Positions 1 to 6,594 of a DNA stretch of 13,209 bases are shown in pieces. The translations under genes were made by a program, and so were the position numbers. Every line of letters begins with the position of its first letter. Positions within the stretch are counted from its first letter, which is position 1. The stretch lies in NCBI GenBank assembly GCA_030642005.1, contig DAOWOP010000065.1, positions 1 through 13,209 on the forward strand. The letters run 5' to 3'. This DNA comes from Planctomycetales bacterium. Lineage in GTDB: Bacteria > Planctomycetota > Phycisphaerae > SM23-33. The notes below the pieces were generated by a model. It saw nothing but the letters and a program-made list of their open reading frames with translations. It ran no database searches and was not told the origin of the DNA.

Positions 1-610
1 ACTGGCGGCGGGTCGGTTCGCCGTCGGCCTGACCGAGGTTCCAGGCCCGGCGGACCTCATGGGCGCGCTACTCGGCTTTGAGGCGATCCTTTTGGCCATG
101 TACGACGCCCCCGATGCGGTCGAGGGATTCGCCAAACATTCAGCCGGCCTGGCGGTCGAGTTCACCGAGCGGGTTCGCGGTCTTCTGGACGGGCAGGAAA
201 ATTACGGCGGCTGTTGGCTTAACGGCGTCTGGGCTCCGCCGAAGACCATGTACTTCTGCGAGCACACGAGCGTCAATTTCTCCCCCCAGCACTACGAGCG
301 GTTTCTCGCCCCGGCCAACCGGATACTCCTGGAACAGAACGATTACGCGCTGACCTACATCTATTACTCCGCCGGTGAGCATCTTGCATCATACTATTTC
401 AACAGGCATCGCCCCACGTGGGTGTGGAGTTGCGACGAGGACCCGCCGCCGGACCTGGTCGCCGCACACCGCCGGCGCGCCATCGTAACGATCCGCACCA
501 CCGCGTCGGATTTTCAGGATACCCGCGGGAAATTCGGGAATGTCGGCGTTTGCTACCTTGTCGATTGCGGGTCGATAGAAGAAGCGGCGGACCTGTGCTC
601 ATCCATTTGA
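1..610 (+). CDS. Uroporphyrinogen-decarboxylase-like (URO-D family) protein, 3' part
   Basis: The reading frame is open from base 2 to the TGA at 608-610, so about 202 C-terminal residues are visible and the start lies outside the window. Visible features that recall URO-D-fold proteins are the early FAVGLTEVPGPADLMGALLG stretch, the following acidic MYDAPDAVEGF helix, and a later SPQHYERFLAPANRILLEQN helix. True HemE decarboxylates uroporphyrinogen III. The many environmental URO-D-like paralogues, especially in planctomycetes, are instead thought to be cobalamin-dependent methyltransferases or demethylases, or are uncharacterised. The end of the protein (VGVCYLVDCGSIEEAADL) does not resemble HemE, so I favour a paralogue rather than haem synthesis. 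An internal ATG at 59 is only the first Met in the window, not a likely start. Family assignment is from residue patterns alone. Confidence 0.7.
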   Translation, partial: LAAGRFAVGLTEVPGPADLMGALLGFEAILLAMYDAPDAVEGFAKHSAGLAVEFTERVRGLLDGQENYGGCWLNGVWAPPKTMYFCEHTSVNFSPQHYERFLAPANRILLEQNDYALTYIYYSAGEHLASYYFNRHRPTWVWSCDEDPPPDLVAAHRRRAIVTIRTTASDFQDTRGKFGNVGVCYLVDCGSIEEAADLCSSI

Positions 611-635
611 CTACCGGAGCAAATCGGTATAGAAT
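607..635 (+). promoter_or_regulatory. Sigma70-like promoter of the antitoxin gene
   Basis: A TTGACT -35 box (607-612) and a TAGAAT -10 box (630-635) are separated by exactly 17 bp. The -35 box overlaps the stop codon of the upstream URO-D-like gene. The predicted transcript would start near 642 and leave a leader of about 47 nt before the antitoxin ATG. This is the best promoter match I found in the window; it has not been tested. Confidence 0.6.
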
Positions 636-648
636 ACAGATGAATACA
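632..648 (+). promoter_or_regulatory. Candidate operator: tandem GAATACA repeats for the RHH antitoxin
   Basis: The heptamer GAATACA occurs at 632-638 and again at 642-648, a period of exactly 10 bp, placing both copies on the same face of the helix. The first copy overlaps the -10 box and the second covers the expected transcription start. A small palindrome GTAT-aga-ATAC (627-637) overlaps the first copy. Ribbon-helix-helix repressors typically bind such closely spaced repeats cooperatively as dimers, so autoregulation by the downstream antitoxin is the natural reading. This is inferred. Confidence 0.5.
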
Positions 649-688
649 AAATGTGTCGATATGATTCTGATGGAACAGGGGTTCGATT

Positions 689-931
689 ATGTCCAAGACG
701 GTTACATTGCGGTTGCCGGATGATGTGTATGAGGCGTTTCGTGAGGCTGCTGATGCGCAGAGGCGCCCACTGTCGAACCTGATCGAAACGGCTGCCCTGG
801 CCAGTATTCGGGAACAGCAGTTCACCGACGACGCCGAAATGGCTGAACTGCTCGCAGACGAGAAACTTAGCAAACGTCTGAAGAAAGGCTCTGCCGACGC
901 CCGACGGGGCAGGGGGCGGTTCGTTGAGTGA
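689..931 (+). CDS. Ribbon-helix-helix (CopG-type) antitoxin-like DNA-binding protein
   Basis: An 80-residue protein. Residues 3-9 (KTVTLRL) form the expected DNA-contacting beta strand, then PDDVYEAFREAAD (10-22) is helix A, and LSNLIETAALASI (28-40) is helix B: the compact RHH fold. The tail LSKRLKKGSADARRGRGRFVE resembles the C-terminal arm that antitoxins of RelE/ParE systems use to wrap their toxin. The ATG at 689 has an AGGGG ribosome site 7-8 bases upstream. It has its own promoter and tandem repeats immediately upstream. Normally a toxin gene would overlap or follow the stop codon; here the following frame is only 11 codons long (see 924-959), so this looks like an orphan or decayed module. 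Toxin class cannot be determined from the antitoxin alone. Confidence 0.8.
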   Translation: MSKTVTLRLPDDVYEAFREAADAQRRPLSNLIETAALASIREQQFTDDAEMAELLADEKLSKRLKKGSADARRGRGRFVE

Positions 932-959
932 GTATCGCATCTCCGGTTGGGCGGTGTAG
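924..959 (+). pseudogene. Possible remnant of the cognate RelE/ParE-type toxin
   Basis: Overlapping the antitoxin stop, a frame starting with TTG at 924 reads LSEYRISGWAV and then stops at 957-959. Many RelE-family toxins begin with a short sequence like MSEYRI, and they commonly overlap the antitoxin stop, so this may be the stump of the lost toxin. The next gene, on the opposite strand and of lower GC, ends at 964, five bases after this stop. The evidence is position plus about six residues only, so chance resemblance is quite possible. Confidence 0.3.
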
Positions 960-963
960 CCAT

Positions 964-1728
964 CTACTCGCTTCGCTGCGTAGCGGATTTTGCTTGCTCG
1001 ATTCGCGTTTTGATCTCATCCAGACTGAGCGCTACCTTGTATCCACCCACCTCTTTTCCTCGCCGTTCAAAAAGCGTTACACCTATGCGAGATGGTGCAA
1101 TATTTCCCTTCCCAAGTTTCAAAATCTTTACACGTTTGTAGAATCCCTTTTCGTAGGCGTGTTTTATGAGCGGGAATACAATTTCCAAAGCACGCTCATC
1201 GTTCATTTCCGCTGTGGGAGCCTTGAACTTCCAGGGATATTCAATGGTGTATTGAAGCCCCTCCGGCAAGGTCAGATAGTAGGTTGACTCAATGCGATAC
1301 TTCTTTCCATCTATCCACCATTGTTCCTGTCCTGAGCGGGCCGTCGGCTGATTACTCCCGGTTCCCACGGCTTGGGGGGTACCGTAAGCAAGAGGCATCG
1401 CAATCGCGATAACCGAATGAATGATCAAGCCGGCTCCACCTATCAGACCTAATACCTTCTTTGCCGTCGTCAGTTTCAGAATGGTTCGCAGCCGAAGCGG
1501 GATGAAGAACAGCGCATAAAAAGCGACGCCGATTCCAATGCAACTGATCATGTTGAAATTGATGTGGCTGCCCCCATCGCTCGTTATGCGATTCACAGGG
1601 GATTTCCCAAAAGCAAACAGGACAATCACGAACACCACGAAAAGCGTAATACAACTTTGCCCCACCCTTTTGATAGTAATACTCTGTTTCCTGTCCTTGT
1701 CGCCGTTACGGATTTGGGTTTCGTTCAT
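964..1728 (-). CDS. Hypothetical membrane protein with three TM helices and a C-terminal soluble domain
   Basis: A 254-residue protein I do not recognise. Residues 1-22 are charged, followed by predicted transmembrane segments at about 25-41, 60-78 and 92-111. After a short Gly/Ser/Gln-rich linker (about 116-132), a soluble domain of about 120 residues starts at WWIDGKKYRIES and ends with a Lys/Arg/Glu-rich helix. Three TM segments with a positive N-terminus would put this domain outside the cytoplasm. The stretch is visibly poorer in GC than its neighbours, which suggests later acquisition. It lies 57 bp downstream of ruvB in the same direction and could be co-transcribed, though nothing ties it to recombination. 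An AAAGGTGA ribosome-site-like sequence sits about 12 bases before the ATG. Function is unknown. Confidence 0.65.
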   Translation of the reverse strand: MNETQIRNGDKDRKQSITIKRVGQSCITLFVVFVIVLFAFGKSPVNRITSDGGSHINFNMISCIGIGVAFYALFFIPLRLRTILKLTTAKKVLGLIGGAGLIIHSVIAIAMPLAYGTPQAVGTGSNQPTARSGQEQWWIDGKKYRIESTYYLTLPEGLQYTIEYPWKFKAPTAEMNDERALEIVFPLIKHAYEKGFYKRVKILKLGKGNIAPSRIGVTLFERRGKEVGGYKVALSLDEIKTRIEQAKSATQRSE

Positions 1729-1785
1729 GGCTCAGTCGTTCACCTTTCTCACATCACTGTAGTTTTCGATCCGCAATCCGCAATC

Positions 1786-2826
1786 TCAGGCGTCGGCCTC
1801 AAACAATTTTCCGTTTTCTTCGCGTGGGGTGTATTTGACGCCGAGGTGTTCGTATGCCTTGACGGTGGCGAGTCGTCCTCGGCGTGTTCGGGCGAGCAGG
1901 CCGGCCTGGAGGAGGAACGGCTCGACGACATCGACGAGCGTATCGGTCTCTTCGCCGAGCGTGGCGGCGACGGCCTCGATTCCCACAGGCCCGCCGTGGT
2001 AAATCTCGATGATGACCCGCAGGAATTGGCGGTCCAGTTCGTCCAGTCCGAGGGCGTCTATGCCTTCGAGTTTCAGGGCGGCATCGACGGCTTCGACCGT
2101 CAATCGGCCGTCGCATTTGACCTGTGCGTAGTCCCGGCATCGGCGGAGCAGACGGTTTGCAATCCGCGGCGTGCCGCGCGCCCGCCGACTCATCGCCGAA
2201 AGCGCCTCGGCGTCGCAGGACAACTCCAGCATTCCCGCCGACATCTCGATCCGCTTGAGCAGGTCGGCGTCGGGCCAGAACTCCAGGTGATGAGCGATCC
2301 CGAAGCGCGTCCGCAGCGGCGGGCTTAATAGCCCCGCGCGGGTCGTCGCGCCGATGAGCGTGAAGGGTTTCAGTGGCAGGTTAATCGTCCGGCTGTGCAT
2401 CCCGGAATCGACGACGAAATCGACCTTGAACTCCTCCATTGCCGGGTAGATGTACTCCTCGACGGCTGGGCTGAGGCGGTGGATTTCGTCGATGAACAAT
2501 ACGTCGGAGGCTTCGAGGTTGGTGAGGATTCCGATCAGGTCGCCGGGGCGGGTCAGGGCTGGGCCTGATGTAACCTTAATCGTCGCAGCCATTTCGTGAG
2601 CGATGACGTAGGCCAGCGTGGTTTTTCCCAGCCCCGGCGGGCCGTGGAGCAGGACATGCTCCATCGGTTCGGACCGCTCACGAGCAGCGGCGACGGCAAT
2701 GCGTATCTTCTCCATCAGTTCCGGCGAGCCGATACACTCATCCAGCCGGCGCGGACGAAGGGCGATATTAAATTGCTCGTCGTCGGGACCGGCGGATTCA
2801 CGCGAGATAATCTTTTTTCGTGCCAT
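1786..2826 (-). CDS. ruvB: Holliday junction branch migration DNA helicase RuvB
   Basis: RuvB is the hexameric AAA+ motor that, loaded by RuvA, drives branch migration of Holliday junctions. The 346-residue length is normal for the family. Visible motifs are Walker A GPPGLGKTT (62-70), Walker B FIDEIH (111-116), sensor 1 IGATTRAG (158-165), the LRTRFG box with the arginine finger (171-176), and a C-terminal winged-helix region with GLDELDRQFLRVIIEIYHGG and the EEPFLLQ-like VVEPFLLQAG. The ATG is 10 bases after the ruvA stop, so the two are almost certainly in one transcript. A GGGAGG lies about 20 bases upstream, further than ideal, so translation may rely on coupling. A short GATTGCGGATTGCGGATC tract follows the stop codon directly, matching the repeat style seen elsewhere in the window. 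Confidence 0.97.
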   Translation of the reverse strand: MARKKIISRESAGPDDEQFNIALRPRRLDECIGSPELMEKIRIAVAAARERSEPMEHVLLHGPPGLGKTTLAYVIAHEMAATIKVTSGPALTRPGDLIGILTNLEASDVLFIDEIHRLSPAVEEYIYPAMEEFKVDFVVDSGMHSRTINLPLKPFTLIGATTRAGLLSPPLRTRFGIAHHLEFWPDADLLKRIEMSAGMLELSCDAEALSAMSRRARGTPRIANRLLRRCRDYAQVKCDGRLTVEAVDAALKLEGIDALGLDELDRQFLRVIIEIYHGGPVGIEAVAATLGEETDTLVDVVEPFLLQAGLLARTRRGRLATVKAYEHLGVKYTPREENGKLFEADA

Positions 2827-2836
2827 TTTACGGTTA

Positions 2837-3460
2837 CTATCGCCCTCCCGCCTTCAATCGGTACACATGTTGAATTATCGCTTCGGGCGAATCAAGTTCC
2901 GGCGCGACGGCGATGACGCGTTCGACCAGTGCGGCTGCATCGGCCCGGCGTTCGCCGAGTTGAATCAGAACGGCGATTGCCTCTGCGGCGGATTCGGAGA
3001 ACTCTGCTTCGACGGTCGGCGCCAACTCGCCGGCGAATTCACCAACCTTGTCCGAAAGTTCCACGATAATCCGCTCGGCGGTGCGATTGCCTATCTCCGG
3101 CAAGGCGACGAGGAATTTCGCGTCCTTGTTTGCGATGGCGGCGGCGACTTCCGTCGGCGGGCGAACCAGGGCTCGCAAGGCCTTACGAATCCCGATGCCC
3201 TTGACCGTAGTGAACAGGCTGAAGAAGTCGCGGTCGGCCTCGGCCAGGAAGCCGATAAGCCGCGGCGTCTGAACGCCATGAGACGGATTACCCTCGAAAT
3301 AGTGTATCGTGTGGAGGATGACATCCTGACCTGCCCGCCGGCCAAGCCGCTCGACGTCGCAGGCCGGCACGAGCACCTCGTACCACAGCCCGCCGCCGAG
3401 GTCTATCAACGCCGACGAACCGGCGATCTCCTCTAACCGTCCTGTAATACGGGCTATCAT
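2837..3460 (-). CDS. ruvA: Holliday junction branch migration protein RuvA
   Basis: RuvA tetramers bind the four-way junction and position two RuvB rings. The protein has 207 residues, close to the usual length of about 200. Domain I (OB fold) begins with the typical MIARITGRLEE. Two helix-hairpin-helix motifs are visible, around TTVKGIGIRKALRAL (84-98) and LPEIGNRTAERIIVELSDK (120-138). A flexible acidic linker (about 140-156) leads to domain III (about 157-207), which contacts RuvB. The first HhH has GIGIRKAL where most RuvA proteins have GVGPK, a minor variation. The ATG is 32 bp after the ruvC stop, with no clear Shine-Dalgarno; an inverted repeat occupies that gap. Confidence 0.96.
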   Translation of the reverse strand: MIARITGRLEEIAGSSALIDLGGGLWYEVLVPACDVERLGRRAGQDVILHTIHYFEGNPSHGVQTPRLIGFLAEADRDFFSLFTTVKGIGIRKALRALVRPPTEVAAAIANKDAKFLVALPEIGNRTAERIIVELSDKVGEFAGELAPTVEAEFSESAAEAIAVLIQLGERRADAAALVERVIAVAPELDSPEAIIQHVYRLKAGGR

Positions 3461-3468
3461 CTGTGAAC

Positions 3469-3500
3469 TGTTTTAGCCGCGAATGGCGCGAACTAAAACA
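3469..3500 (-). repeat. Hairpin at the ruvC/ruvA junction (TTTAGCCG-type palindrome)
   Basis: Arms TGTTTTAG (3469-3476) and CTAAAACA (3493-3500) are perfectly complementary. Inside them CGCG (3478-3481) pairs with CGCG (3487-3490) around a 5-base AATGG loop. The structure takes in the ruvC stop codon and lies just before ruvA, so it could affect RNA stability or coupling between the two. It starts with TTTAGCCG like two other hairpins in the window, which suggests a dispersed repeat rather than a bespoke regulator. Confidence 0.6.
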
Positions 3501-3999
3501 TCTTTTTCAAAAACGCCTGTCGGCCTGCACACAATGCGATGGCCAGTGCATCGGCGACGTCCGGCGGCTGGGGTAATTCCTTCAGTTTGCAGACGGTCTG
3601 AATCGCCCGCTGGACCTGCTGCTTGGAGGCGTGTCCGTTGCCGGTCAGGGACCGTTTTATCGTGGTGGCCGGAAGGTCGCGGACCGCAACGCCCGCCGAT
3701 GAGCACGCCAGCAGAATCACTCCGCGTGCGTGGCCCATCAGTATGGATGTGCGCGGATGGCGGTAATGGGCGTAGAGTTTTTCGACAGCGGCAAGGTCGG
3801 GTTTCAGTTCGGCGATGATTTCCGTCAGGTCGGCGTGGATTTGCGAGATTCGTCCAGCCAGGTCGGCTTTGGCGTCGGTCTGGATGGTTCCTGCCTCGAC
3901 AATCACCGGCTCGCGCCGCTCGAAATCAATGGCTGCATAGCCGGTAACGTTCAGACCCGGATCAACGCCGAGGATGCGATATGTCTTTCCGGCGCTCAA
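3493..3999 (-). CDS. ruvC: Crossover junction endodeoxyribonuclease RuvC
   Basis: RuvC is the dimeric RNase-H-fold resolvase that nicks Holliday junctions symmetrically. The four acidic catalytic residues are all visible: D13 in LGVDPG, E73 in AAVEKLY, and D147 and D150 in PPDVADALAIAL. These match D7, E66, D138 and D141 of the E. coli enzyme. The length of 168 residues is typical. There is no ATG or GTG near the conserved N-terminus; the only sensible start is TTG at 3999-3997, which overlaps the TGA of the upstream nucleotidyltransferase (TTGA) and has a GGAAG ribosome site 7 bases upstream. A longer open frame to 4155 exists but merely shadows the upstream gene. Translation is therefore probably coupled to the nucleotidyltransferase, an unusual partner for ruvC. 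Confidence 0.93.
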   Translation of the reverse strand: MSAGKTYRILGVDPGLNVTGYAAIDFERREPVIVEAGTIQTDAKADLAGRISQIHADLTEIIAELKPDLAAVEKLYAHYRHPRTSILMGHARGVILLACSSAGVAVRDLPATTIKRSLTGNGHASKQQVQRAIQTVCKLKELPQPPDVADALAIALCAGRQAFLKKMF

Positions 4000-4457
4000 T
4001 CGGAACTTCCGTCTTCGCCGAGTGCTTCCAGATCGGCCAGGTCTTGTCGCCGACCGACGGCTCTCTTGTTTCTGATGAGATCGTGGCGTCCGATAAAAAA
4101 GACGGGGACTTCGGCGCACTTTCCGGGCGCCTTTCCCGCCCACGCATCCTGCCATGGTACGCCGTCAATTGAGGTGATGATATCGACCCGAACGGGTGGT
4201 CTGCCCAATTGCACGACCTGACTCGGAGATTCGAAATCCTTCTCCGAAAGGTCCAGGGAACCGAAGCCGAATTCTTCGAGGGCTGATAGTATCCGCTCGG
4301 CATTTTCGTGGTTTGGACGAACAAGCAGGTCCATATCCCCAGTGAACCGGGGAGCGCCGTGAAAGGCCAGAGCGTATCCGCCGACGATAATAAATTCGAT
4401 GCCGTTAGCGGCGAATAACTCGAGCAACTCTTTGAATTCGTCTGGGACCTTGTCCAT
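3996..4457 (-). CDS. Minimal nucleotidyltransferase (Pol-beta-like fold) of a two-gene cassette
   Basis: A 153-residue stand-alone nucleotidyltransferase. The signature is present: IVGGYALAFHG (24-34), then the catalytic pair in TGDMDLLV (D41, D43), then a third acidic residue in VRVDIIT (D92). The tail GRHDLIRNKRAVGRRQDLADLEAL is characteristic of a large family of small proteins related to the AbiEii/MNT nucleotidyltransferases. Family members may transfer AMP, GMP or another nucleotide to protein or RNA; the target here is unknown. The gene starts inside the end of the preceding 60-codon gene (53-base overlap) and its TGA overlaps the ruvC TTG. Family knowledge includes toxin-antitoxin members, but no HEPN partner is seen here. 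Confidence 0.85.
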   Translation of the reverse strand: MDKVPDEFKELLELFAANGIEFIIVGGYALAFHGAPRFTGDMDLLVRPNHENAERILSALEEFGFGSLDLSEKDFESPSQVVQLGRPPVRVDIITSIDGVPWQDAWAGKAPGKCAEVPVFFIGRHDLIRNKRAVGRRQDLADLEALGEDGSSD

Positions 4458-4587
4458 GTCGCTGCATCCAAAGGAAATCGACGGCGTTGACGCGTTCTTC
4501 CGGCGTTCGGCTGAGCCAGTATTCCAAATCCTCTTTGACGCCGGACCTGTCGTGCAGGCCTCTCTTTGTAACGACCTTTTCGATCAT
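4405..4587 (-). CDS. Small conserved protein paired with the nucleotidyltransferase
   Basis: A 60-residue protein beginning MIEKVVTKRGLHD, with a middle DLEYWLSRTPEERVNAVDFL and a basic C-terminus RIQRVARVIRR. I recognise this as the partner type often found directly upstream of small nucleotidyltransferases: an acidic/aromatic DL.YWLS..PEER motif followed by a positive arm. It has no name or proven role that I know of. The ATG at 4587 is chosen because the conserved part starts there; the open frame continues upstream into the GH127 gene and is not meaningful there. The basic tail suggests nucleic acid or partner binding. The gap to the upstream GH127 gene is 73 bp with no clear promoter. 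A likely role is antitoxin, adaptor or substrate of the enzyme, by inference from the fixed pairing. Confidence 0.75.
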   Translation of the reverse strand: MIEKVVTKRGLHDRSGVKEDLEYWLSRTPEERVNAVDFLWMQRHGQGPRRIQRVARVIRR

Positions 4588-4660
4588 GACAGTAAGTATC
4601 CGTAATGTTTCGGTTGAAGTAAAGCGATAACAACCGTGGGGATGAGAAGTTTCCCAGAGC

Positions 4661-6562
4661 CTATCCTTCTCTGATCCAGACCAGCATTTCGCCCGGTTTG
4701 CGATTGCACCAGGCGTAATATGGTATAGCCCGGATGTTAACAACCTTCGTTTTGGACGAGGCCGATTGATAAAGGCAATCCTTCCAGAGTGAATCGTCTC
4801 GCCGCCGGGCCTTGGCGGTAATGACGGTAACGCCGCCCAGGAGGTCCTTGTCATACCTCGCCCGCAGCGTCGCATCGGCCGGCAGGGAGATTTCGCTGAG
4901 GTTTGGGCCGTTGTCGATCTCTTCCAGGCAATAGACCACAGGCCCGCGCTGGAGGGCGACCTTTCCGTTGTTCATTCGCACGTTTGGATTGGCCTGGATT
5001 TGCTCGATGGGCATCGGCAGCGTCAGTTCGACCGTATCGCCGGACTTCCAGAGGCGTTTGATCTTTGCGTAACCCTTTTTCGTGATACGGGCGAGTCTGA
5101 CGGCCCGGCCGTTGACCTTGAGCGATGCGGCGCGGCACCAGCCGGGAATGCGAAGCGCAACGGTGAACTCTGCGGGCTTTTCGGGGCGGACAATCAGACG
5201 GACCTTCTCCTTCCACGGATACTGGGTTTTCTGCGTCAGCCGAACTTTGCTGCCGGCCAAGTCGAACTCGGCGGCGCCGGCTACGTAAAGGTGAACGTAA
5301 ATTTCGTTTTTACCCTGTGAATACACATACCGTTCCAGCGACGCCAGCAGCCGGGCAAGGTTCGTCGGGCAGCATGACGTGCCGAACCATTCCTGCCGCA
5401 CCGGCTCGAAATACGCGGCGTACATAAAGCGGAATCCTTTCGGGTGAACCGTCAGCGGATTGACGTAGAAAAACTTACTGCCGTCCAGGCTCACGCCGCT
5501 GAGCACGCCGTTGTAGAGGGCGCGTTCCATGACGTCGGCGTATCGCCCGTCGGGTTCGAGATGGAGCATTCGGTGCGCCCAGAAGACCAGGCCGATGGCT
5601 GCGCAGGTTTCGGCGTATGCGGTTTCGTTCGGCAGGTCGTAGTCGGTCGTGAATCGCTCGCCGTCCTTTGACGAGCCGATGCCGCCGGTGATGTACATCC
5701 GCCGGTGCGTTACGTTTTTCCATAGACGCTTGCAGGCGGCCAGGAGTGTCTTATCGCCGGTTTCTGCCGCTACGTCGGCCATGGCGCAGTAGAGGTACAT
5801 CGCCCGGACGGCGTGCCCATCCGCCGTTTTCTGGTCCCGGACCGGCAGATGGGCTTGGTGAGAAGCGCCGTACTCGTAAGGTTTCTTACCTCTCGCCCGG
5901 GCCTCGATATCGAAGTAAAGCGGCCGTCGGCCTCGCTCATCCACGAAGTATCGGCCCAGGTCCAGATACCGCCGCTCGCCGGTGGCGCGATACAATTTCA
6001 CCAGCGCCAGTTCGATCTCCTCGTGTCCGGGATAACCGCGCTTTTTACCTTTTCCCCTGCCGAAGACCGTATCAATGTGGTCGGCGCAGCGGCACATTGC
6101 ATCCAGAAAATCGCCTTTACCCGTTGCTTCGTAATGCGCGACCGCCGCTTCCATCAGGTGGCCCGCGCAGTACAGTTCGTGGTTGTCGCGGAGATTCGAC
6201 CACCGCTTTTCCGGCTCGACGACGGTAAAATGAACGTTCAGGTATCCGTCCGGCTGCTGGGCGTTGACGATAAGGTCAATCACTCCGTTCAGGAGTTTTT
6301 CCAACTTTGTGTCCGGGTGCGTCGCCAGGCTGGCCGAGGCCGCCTCGACCCACTTGGCGACGTCGGAGTCCCAGAAGACGTGCGGCTGGTTCGGCTTGGG
6401 CGGCTTCCAGTTCAGTTTGAACGCATCAATCCGCCCGGTCTTTTTGCACTTCTGGTAAACGTCCGGCAGTGTAACCGTTCGGTTCGTTTCCAGACGCGCC
6501 GACCAGAAGGCGTCTTCGATGCGGACCTTTCTCAATGACAGAGGTTTGATTTTGGAAAGCAT
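4661..6562 (-). CDS. GH127-family glycoside hydrolase (beta-L-arabinofuranosidase-like)
   Basis: A 633-residue protein of the former DUF1680 family. GH127 enzymes release beta-L-arabinofuranose using a cysteine nucleophile held by zinc. All zinc and catalytic residues of Bifidobacterium HypBA1 can be matched at a constant offset of 20: E302 (acid/base, in DGERF), E318 and C320 in YAETCA, and C397 and C398 in GTSCCPTN. The (alpha/alpha)6 barrel covers roughly residues 1-420 and beta-sandwich domains follow. There is no signal peptide, so the enzyme is probably cytoplasmic and would act on imported oligosaccharides. I chose the ATG at 6562 because AAAAGGA lies 6 bases upstream and conserved sequence starts there; GTG 6583 and ATG 6580 are alternatives. 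It sits 32 bp after cysS. The sugar specificity could differ, since family members vary. Confidence 0.9.
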   Translation of the reverse strand: MLSKIKPLSLRKVRIEDAFWSARLETNRTVTLPDVYQKCKKTGRIDAFKLNWKPPKPNQPHVFWDSDVAKWVEAASASLATHPDTKLEKLLNGVIDLIVNAQQPDGYLNVHFTVVEPEKRWSNLRDNHELYCAGHLMEAAVAHYEATGKGDFLDAMCRCADHIDTVFGRGKGKKRGYPGHEEIELALVKLYRATGERRYLDLGRYFVDERGRRPLYFDIEARARGKKPYEYGASHQAHLPVRDQKTADGHAVRAMYLYCAMADVAAETGDKTLLAACKRLWKNVTHRRMYITGGIGSSKDGERFTTDYDLPNETAYAETCAAIGLVFWAHRMLHLEPDGRYADVMERALYNGVLSGVSLDGSKFFYVNPLTVHPKGFRFMYAAYFEPVRQEWFGTSCCPTNLARLLASLERYVYSQGKNEIYVHLYVAGAAEFDLAGSKVRLTQKTQYPWKEKVRLIVRPEKPAEFTVALRIPGWCRAASLKVNGRAVRLARITKKGYAKIKRLWKSGDTVELTLPMPIEQIQANPNVRMNNGKVALQRGPVVYCLEEIDNGPNLSEISLPADATLRARYDKDLLGGVTVITAKARRRDDSLWKDCLYQSASSKTKVVNIRAIPYYAWCNRKPGEMLVWIREG

Positions 6563-6594
6563 GGTATTCCTTTTCCCCATCACTCATCCCTGGT

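Noticed and set aside
928..1287. Plus-strand open frame of 119 codons after the antitoxin as the toxin gene
   Set aside because: It is antisense to the membrane-protein gene, shows no toxin-like pattern and has a poor start context.
4000..4155. A 52-codon N-terminal extension of RuvC
   Set aside because: It lies in another frame of the nucleotidyltransferase gene, is Arg/Ser-rich and unlike any RuvC.
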